This document shows, piece after piece, positions 1 through 6,028 of a stretch of 11,413 nt of DNA. Both the position numbers and the translations under genes were made by a program. How positions within the stretch are numbered: the first letter of the stretch is position 1; each line of letters begins with the position of its first letter. This DNA comes from Sedimenticola_A endophacoides. Its GTDB lineage: Bacteria; Pseudomonadota; Gammaproteobacteria; Chromatiales; Chromatiaceae. The stretch spans positions 1 to 11,413 of the forward strand of contig PQCO01000105.1 of NCBI GenBank assembly GCA_003062345.1. Reading direction: 5' to 3'. Below the pieces are notes generated by a model. That model saw only the letters and a program-made list of their open reading frames with translations, ran no database searches and had not been told where the DNA came from.

Positions 1-127
1 CTGCAATGTGCGGGACGGAGTCGTGATGAGCGCAGGACGGTCGGGGCAGTAACGGCTGTCGCGTTGGCGAGTCGATTTTGGGGACTGGGATGTCCCAAAA
101 TCTTTCACGAGGTAGCGACACTCTTGC
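1..127. repeat. Direct repeat copy A (127 bp, exact)
   Basis: This stretch is identical, base for base, to 11161-11287. The match stops exactly where the flanks diverge (t at 128, g at 11288). It contains a hairpin: TTTTGGGGAC at 76-85 pairs with GTCCCAAAA at 92-100 around a 6-nt loop with one bulged G. The copy starts at window base 1, so its true extent to the left is unseen; by comparison with copy B the full unit should be about 300 bp. It abuts a truncated CZB-type gene at 128-210. Confidence 0.97.
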
Positions 128-210
128 TCGAACCACTCCTCGTGGTAATGGACGGCGCTGTTCAGCTGACCGATGATTTCGGTCGTCTCACGGTGATTTA
201 TATTGAGCAT
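128..210 (-). pseudogene. 5' fragment of a CZB-domain (DgcZ-like) protein, cut by the repeat
   Basis: An ATG at 210-208 is preceded by a strong purine-rich ribosome site (GGGAGGGGAG, then TGC, then the start), which makes this a genuine gene start. The frame encodes about 28 residues of host sequence, containing EIIGQLNSAVHYHEEWFE. This resembles the first helix of the chemoreceptor zinc-binding (CZB) domain at the N-terminus of diguanylate cyclases such as E. coli DgcZ, where the His of a HxxW motif is a zinc ligand. At 127 the frame runs without a stop into the repeat (ECRYLVKDFG...), which is unrelated to CZB or GGDEF, and it stays open to the window edge. The rest of the gene is missing. 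The CZB assignment rests on a short stretch and is tentative; the truncation by the repeat is clear. Confidence 0.55.
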
Positions 211-260
211 GCACTCCCCTCCCTGGACCGCGATCCGAAGCATTCGAGGTCAACACCCCG

Positions 261-300
261 GGGCCGCGTGGTGGCATGGAGATCCGCCACCATGCGGCCC
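261..300. terminator. Long hairpin downstream of the membrane-anchored basic protein gene
   Basis: The arms GGGCCGCGTGGTGGC (261-275) and GCCACCATGCGGCCC (286-300) form a 15-bp stem with one wobble-type mismatch and a 10-nt loop. It begins 12 bases beyond the stop codon at 312 and sits between that gene and the start at 210. This is where a terminator belongs, but no T-run follows on either strand, so it could instead be an RNA-stabilising 3' structure. Confidence 0.6.
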
Positions 301-311
301 GCTATCCCCCG

Positions 312-1794
312 TCAATCGCTGCCTGCGGCGTTGTTTGTGGCAGGTGGGCTGGCATAACCATAGGGTGTCGGCGGATAGGGGTATGGATAGGGGTAGGTAC
401 CGTAGCGATAGAAGTCGCCCGGTAGACGGGGCCGATACGTGGCGGTTGGGAGGCCGGGTTCAGCCGATGGGGCCGGTCCCTGTGCGCCGCCATACCCCCA
501 GCGCCGCTGCTGCCGCATGGCCTCGATGCGCTTGAGGCGCTCCTGCACCCAGGGCGGCCGCTCCGGCGCGGTGGCCTGGCGACGCCCGGAACCCATATAG
601 TTAGGATAGGGTGTGGCGGGTAGCGTGGCCCCGGGTGGCGTGGAGGTTTCCGCACGTGCGTCCCCTGCCCCTTCGGCGCTGCTATCCTCCTGTGCCGCTT
701 CGGGTGCGCCGCCGGTGGTCGCGGTTTCAGCGACGGCACTCGGTTGTGCTTCCGGCGCCGCGCCCGGTTCCCGCACCGGGGCGGTGGTTGCAGGCGGATC
801 CTGAACGCCCTGCTCCGGGGCCGGTATCATCGGGGGCTGCACCACCGGGGCCTGCCCGTGCGTATCCGGGCCGCCCTGCTCCTGGGCGCCGCTCAGTGGC
901 GAGGATAGCTCCAGGGGCCTGAACAGACCTTCGTAGCCGCTGCCGGAATCACTTGATAGAGCACTTCCATTTTCACTTGTAACATTTTGTTCTTCTGAGA
1001 TTGTCAGGGTGTGTCCGGGTGCCGGTTCCGGGTGGATTTCGGAACCATCGGTGGTACCGGGCGAGGCATTGGTATCCCCCGCCTCCCGCGCCGCCTCTTG
1101 GGCGGAGGTGGTCAGCGGGATCGACTCGACTGTATCACCCTCTCCGGTAACCGGCATTACCCCCTCCGTGGACACATCAACACTATCGTCAACGCCCGGT
1201 GACGGATCCTTTTGGGCCACGGATTTGATGTACATAAACCCGGCCACCACGATCAGCACGCCGAGCACCAGCTTGGGCAGCATGCCGCGCGGTCTGTACG
1301 GTGCCGTGTGCTTTGTACGGCTTACCGTGGGGGTTGGGGATACCGGCGCCTCTCTGCTTTCGTCTGCCATGATGCCCATCTCTCTGAGTTTTTCCTGAAG
1401 CCGTTCGTTTTGCCTGGATTTGAGCGCAGCACCCTCCCCGGCCACTGCCTGCGCCGCATCGCCCCCCATGGTATCCGTCTCACCCCCCTTTTGCGCGGAG
1501 GAAGCCGCAACGGATGCCGAAGGGGTCTCCCCAGCGCCGGATGCCGCGTCAGCGGGGGGAGTGGCGGGAGTGTTTTCTCCGGCTCCGGGCGCATCGGCCG
1601 GCACCGGGGAGCGCTTTGCAGCGACCTTTTTTCCGGGCAGCCTTTTTCTTCGGCGCCGCCTTCTTTTTGGCGGCCTTTTTTCTGGCCGCCTTTTTCCTTG
1701 GCGCTTTCTCCCCCGCATCCGCGGTGGTCACGGCCCTATCCTCCCCGGGTCCGTTCACAGCACCGGGGTCTTTGTTCTGCTCTTCATCGGCCAC
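312..1794 (-). CDS. Membrane-anchored protein with Lys/Ala-rich (histone H1-like) head and Pro/Tyr-rich tail; frame broken at an A6 tract
   Basis: I do not recognise this protein. The N-terminus is acidic and is followed by tandem KKAA-type repeats (AARKKAAKKKAAPKKKAARKK) like those of histone H1-like bacterial proteins. In the written sequence the frame breaks at six A's (minus strand; T6 at 1627-1632) and would stop at 1549 after about 80 codons. Removing one A gives ...AARKKVAAKRSP and continues to the TGA at 312, about 493 residues in all. A membrane helix (LVLGVLIVVAGFMYI, around 1228-1281) follows basic RPRGMLPK, so the N-terminus should be cytoplasmic and the roughly 300-residue Ser/Pro/Glu-rich C-terminal part periplasmic. 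The extreme C-terminus has YPYPYPYPP. I chose GTG 1794 as the start because GAGG lies 8 nt before it; GTG 1803 in the same frame is possible. The gene stands alone, with its own promoter and palindrome upstream and a hairpin downstream. No function can be assigned. Confidence 0.75.
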
Positions 1795-1829
1795 GGCATT
1801 CACCTCGTCTGGTCAGTTCTGTCCCACAA

Positions 1830-1862
1830 ACTATAGCAACGGTTCTTGATATCATGAACCGT
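1830..1862 (-). promoter_or_regulatory. Extended -10 promoter overlapped by a 24-bp palindrome (operator candidate)
   Basis: On the minus strand TGCTATAGT gives a good extended -10 (TATAGT at 1835-1830), 27-36 bases upstream of the candidate GTG starts. The -35 (TTCATG, 17-bp spacing) is weak. Immediately upstream, and covering the spacer and -35, is a near-perfect palindrome at 1839-1862: half-sites ACGGTTC and GAACCGT flank TGATATCA, with a single T/T mismatch pair. A palindrome placed here is typical of a repressor or activator dimer site. The regulator is unknown. Confidence 0.6.
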
Positions 1863-2010
1863 CGCTCGATGGATTGATTTCTGTCACACAGGCAGAGTCC
1901 GCTACAGCGTAAGACCGGGGTGCTCCACAATGGTTACCTGGAAGGCATTATGATCTTATCAATCAATCGGTTATATCCTTTTTCTCGATCTTGCACGAAT
2001 GTCCGGTCCG
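1863..2010. other. Intergenic stretch between the phosphorylase 3' end and the palindrome
   Basis: This 148-bp spacer is moderately AT-rich, with no open frame that looks coding and no clear Rho-independent terminator for the phosphorylase gene ending at 2011. It carries TGTCACACAGGCAGAG (1882-1897), nearly the same as TGTCACAGGCAGAG at 4433-4446 upstream of the hemerythrin gene. Confidence 0.5.
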
Positions 2011-2751
2011 TCACAGTATGCCCGAAAGGGTGGAGAGCAGCTTGCGGGTTTTCTCCATCCCGGCGGACAGATGAAGGTCGATCTCCTCCATGGTGATCGG
2101 CCCCGTGCCCCGTCCCGCCCCCCAGTTGGCGACCACCGCGCAGCAGGCGTAGCCCATCTCCAGCTCGCGTGAGAGGGCGGTCTCCGGCATCCCGGTCATG
2201 CCCACCAGATCGCAGCCGTCCCGCTCCATGCGGTTGATCTCGGCCGAGGTCTCCAGCCTCGGCCCCTGGGTCGCCCCATAGGTGCCGCCCGCGATCACCT
2301 CGATCCCGGCCGTCTCGGCGGCGTTGTACAGGGCCAGCCGCAACATCTCATCGTAGGGATTGGTGAAGTCGATATGGGTGACATGGGTGAGGTCGTTTTC
2401 AAAGAAGGTGTTGTGCCGGCCATAGGTGTAATCGATGATCTGGTCGGGTATGACGATGGCGCCGGGCACCATGTCGCCGCGAATCGATCCGACGGCGGCG
2501 ACCCCGATGATCCGCTCGATGCCGATGTGCCGCAGCGCCCACATGTTGGCCCGGTAGTTGACCTTGTGCGGCGGGATGGTGTGGGCGGTGCCGTGGCGTG
2601 GCAGGAATACCACATTGAGGCCGTTGAATATGCCATGGGTCAGGGGGGCCGAAGGCTCTCCGAACGGGGTGTGGATGACCTCGCGGCGAACGATCTCCAG
2701 CTCTTCGAGATTGGTGAAGCCGGAGCCTCCGATGATAGCCAGTTCTGTCAT
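2011..2751 (-). CDS. mtnP: S-methyl-5'-thioinosine/thioadenosine phosphorylase (MTAP family)
   Basis: This 246-residue cytosolic enzyme of the nucleoside phosphorylase MTAP family cleaves a methylthio-nucleoside with phosphate to give the free base and 5-methylthioribose-1-phosphate, in recycling of the polyamine by-product MTA. Visible motifs are the phosphate-binding GGSG near residue 8, the PRHGTAHTIPPHKVNYRANM block around residue 50, ATQGPRLET and VGMTGMPE. The last is MTTMPE in classic MTA phosphorylases. The Gly variant and the length match the Pseudomonas enzyme that prefers methylthioinosine, so MTI is the more likely substrate; this is inferred from family resemblance. AGGA lies 8 nt before the ATG. 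It is separated from the upstream peroxiredoxin by a terminator, so it probably has its own promoter. In Pseudomonas the homologue is next to nagZ; here two genes lie between them. Confidence 0.9.
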   Translation of the reverse strand: MTELAIIGGSGFTNLEELEIVRREVIHTPFGEPSAPLTHGIFNGLNVVFLPRHGTAHTIPPHKVNYRANMWALRHIGIERIIGVAAVGSIRGDMVPGAIVIPDQIIDYTYGRHNTFFENDLTHVTHIDFTNPYDEMLRLALYNAAETAGIEVIAGGTYGATQGPRLETSAEINRMERDGCDLVGMTGMPETALSRELEMGYACCAVVANWGAGRGTGPITMEEIDLHLSAGMEKTRKLLSTLSGIL

Positions 2752-2807
2752 GGTCGTGATCCTGCGGCGCGTGAAGGGAAGAAGATCCCCATTCTACACC
2801 CGGAGAC

Positions 2808-2842
2808 AAAAAAAACGGCCATATCCATGCCGGATATGGCCG
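2808..2842 (-). terminator. Rho-independent terminator of the peroxiredoxin gene
   Basis: A perfect 11-bp stem (CGGCCATATCC at 2816-2826 with GGATATGGCCG at 2832-2842, 5-nt loop) is followed on the minus strand by eight T's (2815-2808). It lies 22 bases past the peroxiredoxin stop codon. It separates that transcript from the phosphorylase gene starting at 2751. Confidence 0.95.
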
Positions 2843-2864
2843 CCTTGGGGTGACGAGACGCCGT

Positions 2865-3506
2865 TTAGAGGTTGTCGGCGTTATCGGCCAGGTAGGCCGC
2901 GACACCATCCGGGCTGGCGTTCATACCCTTGTCACCATCCTTCCAGCCGGCGGGGCAGACCTCACCATGCTCTTCGGTGAACTGCAGGGCGTCGATCATG
3001 CGCAGCATCTCGTCGATGTTGCGGCCCAGGGGCAGGTCGTTAACCACCTGATGGCGCACGAATCCGGCCTTGTCGACGAGGAAGGAGCCCCGGTAGGCGA
3101 CCGCGCCGTCGGGAGTCTCGACATCGTAGGACTTGCAGATCTCGTGGGTCATGTCCGCCACCAGGGGGTAGCCTACCTGACCGATACCGCCCTGGTTGAC
3201 GGGGGTGTTGCGCCAGGCGTTATGGGTGAAATGGGAGTCAATGGAGATGCCGATGACCTCTACATTGCGCTTCTTGAACTCCTCCAGACGGTGATCGAAA
3301 GCGATCAGTTCGGAGGGGCAGACGAAGGTGAAGTCGAGGGGGTAGAAGAACAGAACGGCATACTTGCCATCCGTTGCCTGCTTCAGGTTAAAGGTATCGA
3401 CGATCTCGCCGCTGCCCAGAACGGCCGGTGCTGTGAAATCGGGAGCTTCGCGTCCAACAAGTACGCCCACTGTGGTGTCCTCCATTAGTTCGGAAAAGGT
3501 TTCCAT
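2865..3506 (-). CDS. Typical 2-Cys peroxiredoxin (AhpC/Prx1 family)
   Basis: This cytosolic thiol peroxidase reduces H2O2 and organic peroxides. The peroxidatic cysteine is in DFTFVCPSE (Cys63) and the resolving cysteine in EVCPAGW (Cys184). A third cysteine (Cys124) lies in HEICKSYD. The Prx core (APDFTAPAVLG, FFYPLDFTF, GISIDSHFTHNAW, YRGSFLVDKAGFVRH) is complete, and 213 residues is slightly longer than the usual ~200. It has GGIG, the position of the GGLG over-oxidation motif, but no C-terminal YF. The start is uncertain: ATG 3506 has a poor ribosome site, and ATG 3485 (MEDTTVGVLVG) fits the family N-terminus better. The gene is monocistronic, with a candidate promoter at 3550-3578 and a strong terminator. 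A particular reductant (thioredoxin or AhpF) cannot be inferred. Confidence 0.95.
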   Translation of the reverse strand: METFSELMEDTTVGVLVGREAPDFTAPAVLGSGEIVDTFNLKQATDGKYAVLFFYPLDFTFVCPSELIAFDHRLEEFKKRNVEVIGISIDSHFTHNAWRNTPVNQGGIGQVGYPLVADMTHEICKSYDVETPDGAVAYRGSFLVDKAGFVRHQVVNDLPLGRNIDEMLRMIDALQFTEEHGEVCPAGWKDGDKGMNASPDGVAAYLADNADNL

Positions 3507-3549
3507 GAAAGATCTTTAGAGTCTTTCTAAGAATAAGTTGACAGGGTTA

Positions 3550-3578
3550 ATCCTACGCCGAAATTACCGAGTATTCAA
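3550..3578 (-). promoter_or_regulatory. Candidate promoter of the peroxiredoxin gene
   Basis: On the minus strand TTGAAT (3578-3573) and TAGGAT (3555-3550) are separated by exactly 17 bases, each matching consensus at four of six positions. They lie about 45 bases upstream of ATG 3506. CGCCGAA (3556-3562) and TTCGGCG (3592-3598) form an inverted pair around the -35, and TTAGA/TCTAA (3516-3530) is a small palindrome in the leader. No recognisable OxyR site was found. Confidence 0.4.
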
Positions 3579-3838
3579 CTACGGATTTATCTTCGGCGAT
3601 ACCCTGCACCGGAGAGACCGCGCGCACCCCTCCACCGGGCGGCCCGGCACACTCAAGAGGCATCCGGCTGCACGGCGGGGGGCAGCGGTACGGAACGGAG
3701 GTTGGGGCTGAGACCGGTGATATCAACCCCAGCCAATGCATAAATTGGTCTGTTGATCGGGCCCAATACCGCCTGACCGTGCAGATTGCGCGATCAGGCG
3801 GCCCAGAACGCCGGGAACCCGTGAGCAGCGAGTGTGGG
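3579..3838. other. Gene-poor gap between the peroxiredoxin promoter and the hemerythrin-like gene
   Basis: The whole space without a confident gene is 3507-3838. The only coding-like trace is a minus-strand frame open from a TGA at 3796-3794 to a TGA at 3655-3653. It reads LGPINRPIYALAGVDITG followed by a Pro-rich end and has no ATG or GTG start, so it may be the tail of a decayed gene. No terminator with a T-run is visible after the hemerythrin-like stop at 3839. Confidence 0.4.
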
Positions 3839-4282
3839 CTAGGCGGTGGCGTGGGTGAACATGCCGCTCTCTTCGAGCCGTGGTATGAGGACGCTGGACT
3901 CCCTCTCCAGCCGCGCCTCAATGGCATTGAACAGCTCCAGACTGTCGGTGAGAAAAGCGTCGGTGAACTCGAAATCACACTCCTTCAGCCAATTCTTATA
4001 GTAACTCTCGAACTGCTTGCGCAGCGGCTTTTCACCGGAGATAAAGCCCCAGGCCAGGGACTTCAGCTTGGGGTCTTCGTGGGTCAGCAGGGGTGGATAG
4101 ATACCCTTGTCCTCCGCCGCCAGATGCTCCTTTAGTTTCTTTCCCAGGTCGCAAAGCAACTGATGCGCGGTCTTCGCGGTCGGTTTGATGCGCAGCTGCT
4201 CGGGCGTCATTATCGCCTTGAGGTCACTGATCATTTGCGCCATCTCATTCTGACGGCTTGTAAAGTCGTGCAGTGCTTCCAT
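3839..4282 (-). CDS. Hemerythrin-like (HHE) four-helix protein with a substituted first ligand
   Basis: This soluble all-helical protein of 147 residues matches the HHE cation-binding (hemerythrin-like) family. The second-helix signature KLKEHLAAEDKGIYP (His53, Glu57) is well conserved, followed by HEDPKLKSLAWGF, and the last helix has LERESSVLIPRLEE. Relatives usually open with a His in RxQHDE. Here the equivalent reads SRQNEM, with Asn12 where the first-helix His ligand is expected, so the di-iron site may be altered or incomplete. The start is supported by AGGA just before the ATG. It lies between nagZ upstream and the peroxiredoxin downstream, with gaps large enough for separate transcription. 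Bacterial relatives bind O2 or NO or sense iron; which applies here is not deducible. Confidence 0.75.
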   Translation of the reverse strand: MEALHDFTSRQNEMAQMISDLKAIMTPEQLRIKPTAKTAHQLLCDLGKKLKEHLAAEDKGIYPPLLTHEDPKLKSLAWGFISGEKPLRKQFESYYKNWLKECDFEFTDAFLTDSLELFNAIEARLERESSVLIPRLEESGMFTHATA

Positions 4283-4372
4283 CGTCCTAACTCCATAAGC
4301 TCGGTTGGTGCCCGCGCTCCGCCTGCCGGGTGCCTTTCGATCCCGTCCCGCGGATACGCCTCACGCCGAATT

Positions 4373-4440
4373 AGCAAATTCTAATATGTTGTATTTATTA
4401 TATTTTTTGCGTAATTCGACTGTGATAATTTTTGTCACAG
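4373..4440 (-). promoter_or_regulatory. AT-rich promoter-like region upstream of the hemerythrin-like gene
   Basis: This stretch is strikingly AT-rich compared with its surroundings. On the minus strand it carries a perfect TATAAT (4402-4397), though no good -35 stands 16-18 bases upstream. CTGTGA (4420-4425) and TCACAG (4435-4440) form a 6-bp inverted repeat with 9 bases between. The leader from here to ATG 4282 would be over 100 nt. Confidence 0.4.
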
Positions 4441-4468
4441 GCAGAGGGGAAACACAAGAGGAGAAACC

Positions 4469-5518
4469 CTAGCTGAAATTGAGATCAAGGGAGGGATTAC
4501 CCTCGAATTCGGCAACCAGGGCAAGCGCTTCGGCCCATTTCGGCTCCAGATGCAGTTGGTCGCGGCGATAGGAGCGGCGTCCGTGCATGCGAATCAGGCG
4601 CATCTGAGAGACCGGGTCGCTGTACGCCTCCAGGGATTGCAGTACCTCGGCAGCCCCCTGGGGATCGTTGCAGACCAGGATCATGTCGCAGCCCGCCTCC
4701 AGGGCCAGGGCCGCCCGCTCGCCGTAGCTCCCGGCCTCGTGGGCGGCGTTCATGCTGAGATCGTCACTGAAGATCACACCCTGAAAACCGAGTTGGCCAC
4801 GCAGGACTTCAGCGAGCCAGAAGCGTGAGAAACCGGCCAGTTCCGGCGCCGCCCGCTCGTAGACTACGTGGGCCGGCATAATCGCTTCGAGCCCGTTGTC
4901 GATCAGGCGCCTGAAGGGTAACAGATCCTGCTCCAGCAGCAGCTCCACCTCCCTGCGGTCCACCGGCAGGGCGAGATGGGAGTCCTCGCTGACGCCGCCG
5001 TGGCCCGGGAAGTGTTTGCCCACCGCTGCCATGCCCGCCTGGTGCACACCGCGCATCCAGGCGCAGCCGAAGTCGGCGACCACCTGGGGGGAGGCGTGCA
5101 GTGCACGGTCACCGATCACCTCACTGATGCCCCGGTCGATATCCAGCACCGGGGCGAAGCTGAAGTCGACCCCTACCGCGCGCAGTTCGGCGGCCATCAG
5201 CCAGCCGATGAGTTCCGCATCCCTTTTCCCCTGTCTGGGCTGGGCGGCGTAGCGCACGCCGAGCCAGGCCGGCGGCGGCAGCCGGGTGAATCCCTCCCGA
5301 AAGCGCTGCACCCGCCCCCCCTCCTGGTCCACCGCCACCAACAGGGAGGGCCGGCGCGCCTGATGAATCTGCCCGATCAGTTCGGCGATCTGCCGGGGGG
5401 ACTCATAGTTGCGGCCGAACAGGATGACCCCGCCGGCGGCGGGGTGTTGCAACATCTCGCGCTCCAGCGGCGACAGGCTGGTGCCGGCCAGATCGAGCAT
5501 CAGAGGACCGTGACTCAT
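4469..5518 (-). CDS. nagZ: Beta-N-acetylhexosaminidase NagZ (glycoside hydrolase family 3)
   Basis: This cytosolic peptidoglycan-recycling enzyme removes GlcNAc from GlcNAc-1,6-anhydroMurNAc peptides, whose products signal to AmpR-type regulators in some bacteria. The 349 residues form a complete GH3 barrel. Visible signatures are GGVILFGRNYES (about residue 30), VDQEGGRVQR (about 63), the KHFPGHGGVSEDSH motif with the catalytic His at about 181, and FSDDLSMNAA with the nucleophilic Asp at about 252. The length is normal for proteobacterial NagZ. The ATG at 5518 is preceded by AGAGACG. The gene is divergent from the FliL-like gene at 5612 across a 93-bp spacer. The usual partner, the methylthio-nucleoside phosphorylase, is further downstream rather than adjacent. 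Confidence 0.97.
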   Translation of the reverse strand: MSHGPLMLDLAGTSLSPLEREMLQHPAAGGVILFGRNYESPRQIAELIGQIHQARRPSLLVAVDQEGGRVQRFREGFTRLPPPAWLGVRYAAQPRQGKRDAELIGWLMAAELRAVGVDFSFAPVLDIDRGISEVIGDRALHASPQVVADFGCAWMRGVHQAGMAAVGKHFPGHGGVSEDSHLALPVDRREVELLLEQDLLPFRRLIDNGLEAIMPAHVVYERAAPELAGFSRFWLAEVLRGQLGFQGVIFSDDLSMNAAHEAGSYGERAALALEAGCDMILVCNDPQGAAEVLQSLEAYSDPVSQMRLIRMHGRRSYRRDQLHLEPKWAEALALVAEFEGNPSLDLNFS

Positions 5519-5611
5519 GGCATCGTCTCTTCTATCGGGAGGCTCAGTTTTTTTGTTATCCGGTCGCTATCCATGGGTGAGAGAAGTGTACATCATTACC
5601 GGGAGAAGAAA
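5519..5611. promoter_or_regulatory. Divergent promoter region between nagZ and the FliL-like gene
   Basis: This 93-bp spacer must hold both promoters. It includes a T7 tract (around 5549-5555) and, on the plus strand, GGGAGA (5601-5606), a good ribosome site for ATG 5612. No convincing -35/-10 pair stands out on either strand. Confidence 0.4.
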
Positions 5612-6028
5612 ATGCGTCTCCTCTATTTGCTTATGTCGATCCTGGCCTTCCTTTTGATGCCCAACGCCATGGCGGCCGATGAGGATGGTGACGCGCCGCC
5701 GCCGAAGACCGCCTACCATTCGCTCTCGCCCTCGCTGATCTCCAATCTGCAGGGGCAGCGCAAGTATGTCCGGTGCGACATTCAGCTGATGACCAAGGGT
5801 GAGGACAAACTGGAGCTGATCAAGCAGCACGACCCGGCCATACGCCACGAACTGCTGATGCTGCTTGGCGATCAGGCGGCGGCCGAACTGAAGACCCCCA
5901 AGGGCAAGGAGGTGCTGCGCAAACAGGCGCTGGAGGCGGTCAATCGGGTGTTGGCGGAGTTGACGGAGCTGACCGAAGAGCAAAAGCTGGTGAAGGATCT
6001 CTTCTTTACCAGTTTTTTCGTTCAGTGA
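5612..6028 (+). CDS. Secreted FliL-like protein (flagellar basal body-associated FliL family)
   Basis: This 138-residue protein begins with a cleavable signal peptide (MRLLYLLMSILAFLLMPNAMA, cleavage predicted after Ala21) instead of the single membrane anchor of true FliL. The mature part has the FliL-domain pattern: NLQGQRKYVRCDIQLM, then RHELLMLLGDQ, TPKGKEVLRKQALEAVN and the terminal DLFFTSFFVQ. FliL proper surrounds the flagellar stator. This orphan type has no flagellar genes beside it, so a flagellar role is only inferred. An upstream in-frame ATG (MGERSVHHYREKK) lacks a ribosome site; GGGAGA before 5612 and the signal peptide decide the start. It is the only plus-strand gene, and its last 23 bases overlap the end of the convergent YkuD gene. 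Confidence 0.82.
   Translation: MRLLYLLMSILAFLLMPNAMAADEDGDAPPPKTAYHSLSPSLISNLQGQRKYVRCDIQLMTKGEDKLELIKQHDPAIRHELLMLLGDQAAAELKTPKGKEVLRKQALEAVNRVLAELTELTEEQKLVKDLFFTSFFVQ

Noticed and set aside
366..400. Tandem DNA repeat in the Tyr/Pro tail as a separate mobile or satellite repeat
   Set aside because: It is only a few codon-level repeats (TAC/TAT CCC/CCA) within the coding tail, fully explained by the YPYPYPYPP protein motif.
3516..3530. OxyR-type site in the peroxiredoxin leader
   Set aside because: Only a 5-bp palindrome (TTAGA/TCTAA) is present; the spaced ATAG/CTAT pattern of OxyR sites is absent.
3553..3978. 141-codon minus-strand open frame overlapping the hemerythrin-like 3' end
   Set aside because: Two thirds is gap sequence of low-complexity composition and the rest overlaps a better gene in another frame; no motif and no ribosome site.
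4420..4440. CTGTGA...TCACAG as a CRP site
   Set aside because: The TGTGA/TCACA half-sites are separated by 9 bases, not the 6 required for CRP, so it is kept only as an inverted repeat.
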